From Oceanospirillaceae bacterium (GTDB lineage Bacteria > Pseudomonadota > Gammaproteobacteria > Pseudomonadales > Balneatricaceae): a stretch of 7,522 nt of DNA. The notes beneath the pieces were generated by a model. It was not told the origin of the DNA and ran no database searches. It worked only from the letters and a program-made list of their open reading frames with translations. The stretch spans positions 1-7,522 of the forward strand of contig DNNY01000161.1 of NCBI GenBank assembly GCA_003497765.1. The letters run 5' to 3'. The position numbers and the translations under genes are program-made. Numbering within the stretch: position 1 is the first letter of the stretch; each line of letters opens with the position of its first letter. This document shows, piece after piece, positions 1 through 7,522 of the stretch.

Positions 1-432
1 AAATCCCAATCTCCTCTAATGGCCAAACAACAAGCTATCGCCACAGCTATTTGTTATGAAATTGCCTACCCTGACTTGGTTGCCAAGAATGTGCGCGATA
101 CTAACCTCTTACTGACCGTCAGTAATGATGCTTGGTTTGGTCGGTCCATTGCCCCACAACAACACATGCAGATGGCTCGAATGAGAGCAATCGAAAATGC
201 TAAACCACTTATGCGTGGCACCAATAATGGCGTTACTGCCTTGGTCGATGAGCGGGGGAAAATATACCAACAAATACCCCAATTTGATAAAGGTGTGCTT
301 ACTGGAGATATCATGCCTAGAACTGGTTCCACCCCATTTTCCGTGCTCTCTAGCTGGCCCATAATTGGCCTTTCACTACTAAGTATTGTGATCTTAATTG
401 CCTTGAGGATGCGTAACAGACGCCAGAGGTAA
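1..432 (+). CDS. lnt: Apolipoprotein N-acyltransferase, C-terminal part (5' end outside window)
   Basis: This is the last 143 codons of Lnt, the inner-membrane enzyme that transfers an acyl chain from phospholipid to the N-terminal cysteine of lipoproteins, the last step of lipoprotein maturation. The frame is open from base 1, so the ATG at base 19 is an internal methionine and not a start. The catalytic cysteine lies in the motif ICYE (Cys codon at 52-54). The family's SNDAWFG loop follows, then the stretch IENAKPLMRGTNNGVTAL and the QIPQF segment. A final hydrophobic helix (about bases 340-405) ends in a basic tail RMRNRRQR, as expected for the last transmembrane segment. The other two triad residues (Glu and Lys) and most membrane helices lie off the left edge. 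The stop codon is five bases before the next gene, which implies an operon. In related bacteria lnt lies close to leuS, as here. Confidence 0.96.
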   Translation, partial: KSQSPLMAKQQAIATAICYEIAYPDLVAKNVRDTNLLLTVSNDAWFGRSIAPQQHMQMARMRAIENAKPLMRGTNNGVTALVDERGKIYQQIPQFDKGVLTGDIMPRTGSTPFSVLSSWPIIGLSLLSIVILIALRMRNRRQR

Positions 433-437
433 AAAAA

Positions 438-968
438 ATGAGCATCCTAAACAAATACTTAGCCCTAACATTTTTGTTTACCGTATCCGTATCAGCTGTG
501 GGCCTCGAGGCTGGAGACCGCGCTCCTGCATTTAATTTGCAGGGCTCTGATGGCAATACCTACAGTCTTGATCAGTTTATAGGTAAACAGGCGATTGTAA
601 TTGCTTGGTATCCCAAAGCCTTTACTAGTGGCTGTACCATAGAATGTAAATCACTGGCAGAAAAAGGCCATCTCCTGAAAGAATATGATGTTACCTACTT
701 TATGGCTAGTGTTGACAGTTTCGAAAAAAATTCAGCATTCGCTGAGTCTAGTGATGCGGACTTCCCGTTATTGAGTGACCCAAGTAGAGAGGTCGCAAAA
801 GCCTACGAAGTGCTAGCTTTTTATGGATTTCCAAAGCGCCACACGTTCTACATCGGTAAAGAGGGTAAAATCCTAATGGTTGACCGCTCGATTAATCCCA
901 GCACCTCCGCCGAGGATATGGCTGCCAATCTGGGCCGATTGGGGGTCGCCAAAAGAGACGCTAGCTGA
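438..968 (+). CDS. Exported peroxiredoxin, BCP/PrxQ-like (AhpC/TSA family)
   Basis: This 176-residue protein has a thioredoxin-fold peroxiredoxin core after a probable Sec signal peptide: Lys6, a hydrophobic stretch at about 7-19, and a VSA cleavage site after Ala20. It should therefore reduce hydroperoxides in the periplasm using thiols. The opening GDRAPAFNL (26-34) is typical of the family. The active site YPKAFTSGCTIEC (58-70) places the peroxidatic Cys at 66, preceded by Thr63. A second Cys at 70 could be the resolving cysteine. E. coli BCP has TPGC and a CX4C spacing. Here it is TSGC and CX3C. The later segment FPKRHTFYIGKEGKI (131-145) carries the conserved Arg and the terminal strand pair. 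The start is supported by an AGAGGT ribosome site (425-430) that overlaps the end of lnt, so translation is probably coupled. Family membership is firm. The physiological reductant and substrate are unknown. Confidence 0.9.
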   Translation: MSILNKYLALTFLFTVSVSAVGLEAGDRAPAFNLQGSDGNTYSLDQFIGKQAIVIAWYPKAFTSGCTIECKSLAEKGHLLKEYDVTYFMASVDSFEKNSAFAESSDADFPLLSDPSREVAKAYEVLAFYGFPKRHTFYIGKEGKILMVDRSINPSTSAEDMAANLGRLGVAKRDAS

Positions 969-1000
969 ACCTTTAATCTAGCTCAACTAACTTCCCTATT

Positions 1001-1030
1001 AATATCCTGCCTTTAATATTGCAGGTTATT
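1001..1030. repeat. Imperfect inverted repeat between the peroxiredoxin gene and leuS
   Basis: Two 10-base arms, AATATCCTGC (1001-1010) and GCAGGTTATT (1021-1030), are complementary at 9 of 10 positions and enclose a 10-base loop. The repeat begins 32 bases after the peroxiredoxin stop and lies upstream of the leuS -10 box. It could form a weak transcription end for lnt-peroxiredoxin or be a protein site. There is no clean T-run after the second arm, so a standard intrinsic terminator is not supported. The repeat itself is directly visible. Its role is inferred. Confidence 0.5.
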
Positions 1031-1075
1031 GTCTATAGATTGACTTATACGCTGTTAGAAGGGTTGCGCTTGCCC

Positions 1076-3717
<2,642 letters not shown>

Positions 3718-3742
3718 GACGAAAACCTAGGGAGATAGTCAT

Positions 3743-4258
3743 ATGCGCTTAAACAAATTATCAACTTATATGATAAGTATGGTTCTTGTTTTGAGCCTAA
3801 GTGCGTGTGGTTATCAACTCCGAGGCATTAGTCAGCAGGCCAACTTGCCTTCTGCCATAAGTGTTTATGCTGATGAACCGCAATTAGCAAATGCAGTTGT
3901 GGAGGCCTTAAGCAAAGCTCAAGTTAAAGTAACCCTTGCCAAGCAAGTGGTTAATATGAGTGAAGATATAGCCCAAATAGCTGATGTGCGTTTTATCGAT
4001 ACCCAAGCCAAAGCAACGGAATTGCTTTATGACAGTAACGGTGAACCAATACTGTGGCGTTACAGCATCAATACCACCATGCTGTTAGGCAATAGTGATG
4101 ATACCAAGGCGTATAATCTGCAGGAATATACCCAAGTGGAACTAAGCACGGATACCAGTAGTGGTTCAGCCAACGATTTAATTATCAGCACCAGTTGGGA
4201 AAACCTTTATACAGCCATCGGCAAGCGTGCCCTTAGCATACTTGGCCGTCAACCTTAG
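3743..4258 (+). CDS. lptE: LPS-assembly lipoprotein LptE
   Basis: This is the outer-membrane lipoprotein that plugs the LptD barrel and helps place lipopolysaccharide on the cell surface. It has 171 residues. A lipoprotein signal peptide (basic MRLNK, hydrophobic 9-19) ends in the lipobox LSAC with Cys22 as the lipidated residue. CGYQLRG follows directly, the hallmark start of mature LptE. The rest is poorly conserved in sequence, as is normal for this family, but the length, the polar C-terminal half and the position between leuS and holA all fit. AGGGAG (3729-3734) gives a good ribosome site eight bases before the ATG. It lacks the long Thr/Pro-rich tail of the E. coli protein. Its maturation depends on Lnt, whose gene is at the left edge of the window. 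Confidence 0.94.
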   Translation: MRLNKLSTYMISMVLVLSLSACGYQLRGISQQANLPSAISVYADEPQLANAVVEALSKAQVKVTLAKQVVNMSEDIAQIADVRFIDTQAKATELLYDSNGEPILWRYSINTTMLLGNSDDTKAYNLQEYTQVELSTDTSSGSANDLIISTSWENLYTAIGKRALSILGRQP

Positions 4259-4271
4259 TTAGGCTGTCAGT

Positions 4272-5276
4272 ATGCGTATTCGCCCCGAGCAACTAGGACA
4301 ACACCTTAATCAGCTCGCCCCCTGTTATTTAATTCAAGGCGAAGAGCCACTACTGCTGCAAGAGTTAGGTGACGATATTCGCCAAGCAGCCAAACAGCAG
4401 GATTTTCTCGAGCGCGATCTCTTTCATGTCGAAGGGCGTTTTAACTGGCAACAAATTAATGCTGCTGACCAAGCTATGTCTCTATTTGCGAGCCGCAAAA
4501 TAGTTGAAATCCGCATGCCTTCTGGCAAGCCAGGCAAAGATGGTGGTGCTACTTTATTAGAACTAATAGAGAATCCTAATCCCGACAATCTTATCCTCCT
4601 GGTAAGTGGCAAAATTGACGCCGCCGGGCAAAAAAGCAAATGGTATAAAGCGTTTGAAAAAAACGGCATTGTGGTGCCTGTTTATCCGTTGGAATTGCAA
4701 GAAATACCGCGCTGGATAACCCAACGGGCGCAAAAATTAGGCTTAGCAATTGATACTGACGCTGCGCAACTTCTCGCCCAGCGTACTGAGGGTAATTTGC
4801 TAGCTACTGCGCAAGAATTGGAAAAGTTTACCTTACGCACCAAAACTAGCCCCATCAGTGTAGAGGAAGTTGCCGAGGACGTGGGTGGCCATGCTCGCTA
4901 TAGCAGTTTCCAGCTAGTCGATGAAGCCCTCAACCAGAATCCACAACGAGCCCTAACCATTCTTAATGGTCTCCATGAAGAAGGTAGTGAACCCTTAGCC
5001 ATTGTTTGGGTTTTTGCCCGTGAAATTCGTCTAATAAATAAGCTTATTAGCCATCCACAAGGCCTACAAGCCGCCATCTCTGAAGCTCGTATCTGGCCCC
5101 AAAAACGTGTTGGCCTAGTAGAAAAAGCCGCCCAGAGTCATACTAAAGCCAGTGTCCAGCAAATGTTGGATTTATGTTTGCGTGTTGACCAAAGTGCCAA
5201 AGGTGTTGGCCACGAAAAGGCTTGGGACATACTTTCCAGACTAACTTTGCTCCTTGCCAAACAGCCCCTGTCTTAA
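4272..5276 (+). CDS. holA: DNA polymerase III subunit delta
   Basis: Delta is the clamp-loader subunit that opens the beta sliding clamp during chromosome replication. The protein has 334 residues (E. coli 343) and aligns across its length. It has YLIQGEEPLLLQE (19-31) at the start of the AAA+-like domain. QAMSLFASR (67-75) follows, whose Leu71 and Phe72 correspond to the E. coli Leu73/Phe74 pair that inserts into the beta pocket. IPRWITQRA, EGNLLATAQELEK and EEGSEPLAI come in the middle, and the C-terminal collar domain ends LLLAKQPLS. No functional Walker A loop is visible, as expected for delta. The start ATG is 13 bases after lptE with only a weak AGG (4261-4263) upstream, suggesting translational coupling. 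It is the last gene of the leuS operon. No clear intrinsic terminator follows. Confidence 0.97.
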   Translation: MRIRPEQLGQHLNQLAPCYLIQGEEPLLLQELGDDIRQAAKQQDFLERDLFHVEGRFNWQQINAADQAMSLFASRKIVEIRMPSGKPGKDGGATLLELIENPNPDNLILLVSGKIDAAGQKSKWYKAFEKNGIVVPVYPLELQEIPRWITQRAQKLGLAIDTDAAQLLAQRTEGNLLATAQELEKFTLRTKTSPISVEEVAEDVGGHARYSSFQLVDEALNQNPQRALTILNGLHEEGSEPLAIVWVFAREIRLINKLISHPQGLQAAISEARIWPQKRVGLVEKAAQSHTKASVQQMLDLCLRVDQSAKGVGHEKAWDILSRLTLLLAKQPLS

Positions 5277-5349
5277 ACAAATCAAGAAAACCTTGTTAAA
5301 AATCAACTTTGTTTTCATTTATTTCCATTATATTTTCATCTTTGCTAAA

Positions 5350-5380
5350 GTGAACATAGCTATAATCTGTTTATGTTAAC
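5350..5380 (+). promoter_or_regulatory. Candidate promoter with perfect -10 inside an inverted repeat
   Basis: TATAAT at 5361-5366 lies 38 bases before the start of the OmpA-like gene in an AT-rich 127-bp gap. It is flanked by GTGAACATA (5350-5358) and TATGTTAAC (5372-5380), arms complementary at 8 of 9 positions with a 13-base spacer. A regulator bound there would cover the -10 box. No good -35 is visible at 15-19 bases upstream (for example ATCTTT at 5338-5343), which would fit a promoter that needs an activator or other contacts. The sequence pattern is direct observation. The operator role is inferred. Confidence 0.5.
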
Positions 5381-5391
5381 AGCGCTTATTG

Positions 5392-5397
5392 AAGGAG
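5392..5397 (+). promoter_or_regulatory. Strong ribosome binding site deciding the OmpA-like start
   Basis: AAGGAG sits six bases before ATG 5404. It fixes the start there and excludes the in-frame TTG at 5389, which would place the Shine-Dalgarno sequence inside the coding region. Confidence 0.85.
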
Positions 5398-5403
5398 AAT
5401 ATT

Positions 5404-6243
5404 ATGCTGCGCACAATTTGCTTAGCACTACTACTGGTCAGCTCTAGCTTGCAGGCCCACAGCGAGAACGATTCCCTCGCCCATCGCGCCTTCTGGTATT
5501 CCAGTAATGGCAAACCTGTTTTAGACGGTAATGGTAACTGTATTCGCAATGGTTCCTGGGCTGCTCTCGGCAGTCCAAGCTGTGTAACCGAAGCAGAGCC
5601 TGAGGTAATTGAGCCAACACCAGAAGCCAAGCCTGAGCCAGAAGTTGCACCCGCACCTGTAGCTAAACCAGAACCCGAAGCTAAGCCTGAGCCAGAACCA
5701 GCGGCTACAGTCACGGAAGCACCTAAAGCAGCTGCAGCAGAGCCAGCGGCAGAGGAAGTTGTACCGACTGTTGCAGCAGAGCCAACTCCAGCGCCTAGCC
5801 CAGAGCCAGCAGCAGTAGAACCAGAGCCTGTGGTGGTAGAAGCCCCAGTGAAGGCTGCTGAACCCAAGGTCGTTACCTATAGCTACCCAGTTGAAACGGT
5901 AACAGCAAGCATTCTGTTTGATTTTGATAAAAACAACCTGCGTATTGACCAGCAGGAAAATATTGAAAAAGCAATTATACAAGCACGTAAGGCTCACAAG
6001 ATCTTTAAGGTTAGCTTAGATGGCCATGCTGATAGTCGTGGTACTCATGACTACAACTATGATCTTTCCCAACGTCGGATTAACACTATTGTTAATTACT
6101 TAAATTTGCGTGAGATTGAAACCAATAGCACCATGGCTTGGGGTGAAACTAAACTGATATTCAATGCCGACGGTAGTGAAAACTATGAGCAAAGTCGTCG
6201 CGTTGAGATCAATATCAAAGTTCAGCAAAAAGTCGCCAACTGA
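5404..6243 (+). CDS. RmpM-like secreted OmpA-family peptidoglycan-binding protein
   Basis: This 279-residue protein probably sits in the periplasm and links peptidoglycan to outer-membrane partners. A Sec signal peptide ends at about Ala18 (LQA/HS). Residues 30-60 form a short segment with two cysteines (46 and 60) in the pattern SNGKPVLDGNGNC...C, resembling the N-terminus of Neisseria RmpM. Residues 63-155 are a Pro/Glu/Ala/Lys linker with EAKPEPE repeats. Residues 168-273 are an OmpA C-terminal domain: ILFDFDKNNL at 170-179 and GHADSRGTHDYNYDLSQRR at 207-225. Asp210 and Arg225 match E. coli OmpA Asp271 and Arg286, which bind diaminopimelate. RRVEINI (265-271) ends the domain. There is no room for a beta-barrel, and no lipobox is seen, since Cys6 lies within the hydrophobic core. 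It is probably transcribed alone from its own promoter with a strong terminator after it. The closest functional analogue is inferred from architecture. Confidence 0.9.
   Translation: MLRTICLALLLVSSSLQAHSENDSLAHRAFWYSSNGKPVLDGNGNCIRNGSWAALGSPSCVTEAEPEVIEPTPEAKPEPEVAPAPVAKPEPEAKPEPEPAATVTEAPKAAAAEPAAEEVVPTVAAEPTPAPSPEPAAVEPEPVVVEAPVKAAEPKVVTYSYPVETVTASILFDFDKNNLRIDQQENIEKAIIQARKAHKIFKVSLDGHADSRGTHDYNYDLSQRRINTIVNYLNLREIETNSTMAWGETKLIFNADGSENYEQSRRVEINIKVQQKVAN
5623..5697 (+). repeat. Direct repeat within the Pro/Glu linker of the OmpA-like gene
   Basis: A 21-base unit encoding EAKPEPE occurs at 5623-5643 and again at 5677-5697, 54 bases (18 codons) apart. It differs only at one wobble base (GCC versus GCT). 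The near identity at DNA level, including wobble positions, suggests a local duplication that lengthened the linker, though the low-complexity composition makes chance similarity more likely than usual. Confidence 0.6.
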
Positions 6244-6265
6244 TTAGTGACTAATATGCTAATTA

Positions 6266-6294
6266 GGGCCACCTTATAGAGTGGCCCTTTTTTT
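6266..6294 (+). terminator. Rho-independent terminator of the OmpA-like gene
   Basis: GGGCCAC (6266-6272) and GTGGCCC (6281-6287) form a perfect 7-bp GC-rich stem, extendable by A6265-T6288, around an 8-base loop. Seven T residues follow (6288-6294). It begins 22 bases after the stop codon. On the minus strand no T-run follows the hairpin, so it is a weak candidate for ending the convergent gene. Confidence 0.93.
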
Positions 6295-6330
6295 ATCTAC
6301 AATAAAAGCCAGTAAGATAGAAAAGAGTTC

Positions 6331-7506
6331 TTAACCTGCCAAATGATCAGTATAGACTATTGGCTCACCCTGCTGTCTTAAAAAGGCTAACCAAGCTTCG
6401 GCTAACCTAACCTCGCGTGGCCCCGTACTTAAACCGGGCGCAATATTACCGGCCAGCACAGCTTCCACTGCCAAACTGACTGTCAGTGAGACCAAACGTG
6501 ACATGGCACTGCCCTGCTCATTACCATAAGCATCCAATTGGTAACTTTGATGCCAAATTTTCTGTTCACTATCAGGATCTAAAGCAGCCAACTCAACACA
6601 GAGTATGACACGATCTGCTTCCCCTTCTGCGTATGCATATTTTTGCCATAAAGTTGCAGAGAGCTGGCTAAGCTGGGTCTCTACAACGTCTGTTGGCTCA
6701 CCTTCTAGGCGTTCCATGGTAGCAAAAATAGATTGCCATGCTTGCAGCCAATCTTTGCCACGCAAGGTGCCACGGACAAAGGTTTCAACAGGCCATTCCC
6801 GGTCAAAATGATATTGCTGCATAAATGGCAAAGAATCACGATTTGGATAAGCGATAAACACTTCTGTCGAACCATCTGCCAATATAGCCTCGTAGTCACG
6901 CACGGCCTGCCAAGGCTTATTTGAGCTTTGCTTAGATCCTAACTCCTGCCATTGTGCTGGTGCAGTCAGGGCTTTTAATACGCCCAAGGGGGACCAGGAG
7001 AATTTATATGTAAAGTCATTCATTTGTGCCGGTAAACCACCACAATAAGACTTAAACTCTATCTTATTGGCCACCGCATAGGCTGGTGAAGCACGATAAG
7101 ACTCTACCAAGGAATGAGCCATAAGATGATCTATACCTGGATCAAGGCCAACTTCATTGACTAAGCATAACCCAGCAGCTTTGGCGGCTGCATGAAGCGA
7201 TGATATTTCAGAACTCGTGTAACTACTGGATACAAAGTGAGCGTCTTTACTAATTGCTAATTCAGCCACTCGTTGGTGCAAGCTACCGGGCAACATAGAA
7301 ACCAGAATATCACCAGCATTGACAGCGGTATCTAATTGTTCCCAGTCCAATTGCCGGGCTTGGCATTGCCCAGTCAACTGGTGGAGAATCCCTTGCGCTT
7401 TATCCAAGCTTCGATTCCACAACCATAACTCATAGCCTTGTTGAACCAGTCGCTGAATACCAGGGGGCGTGGATAGGCCTGCGCCTAACCAATGCACTAT
7501 AGCCAC
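6331..7506 (-). CDS. Saccharopine dehydrogenase family protein (Lys9-type)
   Basis: This 391-residue NAD(P)-dependent oxidoreductase resembles fungal Lys9, which interconverts saccharopine with aminoadipate semialdehyde plus glutamate. The N-terminal Rossmann segment VHWLGAGLSTPPGI (4-17) is followed by WNRS at the end of the second strand. The central part carries the family signatures: SSSYTSSEISSLHAAAKAAG (93-112), NEVGLDPGIDHLMA (117-130), SYCGGLPA (153-160) and YKFSWSPLGV (167-176). It is shorter than Lys9 (about 446 residues by recollection). Most Gammaproteobacteria make lysine through diaminopimelate, so a role in lysine catabolism or in a related amino-dicarboxylate reaction is more likely than biosynthesis. 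The exact substrate is not shown by the sequence. The start is GTG at 7506, with AGAGG seven bases upstream. The frame stays open to the window edge, so a longer form cannot be fully excluded. It converges on the OmpA-like gene. Its upstream partners are outside the window. Confidence 0.88.
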   Translation of the reverse strand: MAIVHWLGAGLSTPPGIQRLVQQGYELWLWNRSLDKAQGILHQLTGQCQARQLDWEQLDTAVNAGDILVSMLPGSLHQRVAELAISKDAHFVSSSYTSSEISSLHAAAKAAGLCLVNEVGLDPGIDHLMAHSLVESYRASPAYAVANKIEFKSYCGGLPAQMNDFTYKFSWSPLGVLKALTAPAQWQELGSKQSSNKPWQAVRDYEAILADGSTEVFIAYPNRDSLPFMQQYHFDREWPVETFVRGTLRGKDWLQAWQSIFATMERLEGEPTDVVETQLSQLSATLWQKYAYAEGEADRVILCVELAALDPDSEQKIWHQSYQLDAYGNEQGSAMSRLVSLTVSLAVEAVLAGNIAPGLSTGPREVRLAEAWLAFLRQQGEPIVYTDHLAG

Positions 7507-7513
7507 GTTAATG

Positions 7514-7518
7514 CCTCT
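7514..7518 (-). promoter_or_regulatory. Ribosome binding site supporting the GTG start of the saccharopine dehydrogenase gene
   Basis: On the minus strand AGAGG lies seven bases before GTG 7506-7504. No ATG, GTG or TTG occurs in the same frame between this site and the window edge, so the GTG is the best supported start. Confidence 0.7.
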
Positions 7519-7522
7519 TATT

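Noticed and set aside
19..432. A complete 137-codon small protein starting at ATG 19
   Set aside because: The frame is open to base 1 and the protein is plainly the C-terminal third of Lnt, so the ATG is internal.
1040..1045. TTGACT as the -35 box of the leuS promoter
   Set aside because: It lies 30 bases from the TATAAT at 1076, and no acceptable -10 occurs 16-18 bases downstream of it.
5277..5320. Intrinsic terminator after holA
   Set aside because: The short complementary pieces (such as CCTTGTT and AACAA) form only weak AT-rich pairs without a GC stem followed by a T-run.
5389..5403. TTG start extending the OmpA-like protein by five residues
   Set aside because: The strong AAGGAG at 5392-5397 would lie inside the extension. 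ATG 5404 is ideally spaced from it and gives a normal signal peptide.
5376..5867. A 163-codon minus-strand open frame rich in Gly, Ser, Ala and Thr
   Set aside because: It is the antisense of the Pro/Glu/Ala linker codons. The repeat-like composition removes stop codons. There is no recognisable domain, and it overlaps a well supported gene and its promoter.
5521..5997. A 158-codon minus-strand open frame rich in Cys, Trp and Arg
   Set aside because: This is a second antisense shadow of the same low-complexity linker, with a composition unlike real proteins.
6266..6294. Bidirectional terminator serving both convergent genes
   Set aside because: The minus-strand reading has no T-run after the stem, so only the plus-strand role is well supported.

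Overview
The window looks like chromosomal housekeeping DNA from a marine-type gammaproteobacterium. Four observations point that way. The GC content is moderate. The order lnt - (insert) - leuS - lptE - holA is the classical gammaproteobacterial cluster. The leucyl-tRNA synthetase has the Pseudomonas-like form that lacks the ZN1 cysteines. Two genes serve the Gram-negative envelope directly. The genus cannot be fixed from the sequence alone.

Layout from left to right. Positions 1-432 hold the 3' end of lnt (apolipoprotein N-acyltransferase), cut by the window edge. Five bases later (438-968) comes an exported peroxiredoxin of the BCP/PrxQ type, almost certainly co-transcribed with lnt. The 142-bp gap at 969-1110 holds an imperfect inverted repeat and a consensus -10 box. 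It leads into leuS (1111-3717), lptE (3743-4258) and holA (4272-5276), which are spaced 25 and 13 bp apart and read as one operon. The AT-rich gap at 5277-5403 carries a perfect TATAAT framed by inverted repeats. It precedes a monocistronic gene for a small secreted OmpA-C-domain protein with a Pro/Glu/Ala linker (5404-6243), which ends in a strong intrinsic terminator (6266-6294). A convergent gene on the minus strand (6331-7506) encodes a Lys9-type saccharopine dehydrogenase and starts just inside the right edge.

Functional links: Lnt finishes triacylation of lipoproteins, and LptE is itself a lipoprotein that needs this step before it plugs LptD in the outer membrane. The OmpA-like protein probably tethers the outer membrane to peptidoglycan, and the peroxiredoxin probably works in the periplasm. 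The left and middle parts therefore combine envelope biogenesis with core translation (leuS) and replication (holA). The saccharopine dehydrogenase is metabolically separate.

No RNA gene, mobile element, CRISPR array or prophage signal was seen, and no stretch over 300 bases lacks a gene. I found no convincing new multi-gene system. The points most worth a second look are the RmpM-like OmpA protein and its operator-like promoter, the unusual cysteine spacing of the exported peroxiredoxin, and the eukaryote-like saccharopine dehydrogenase.
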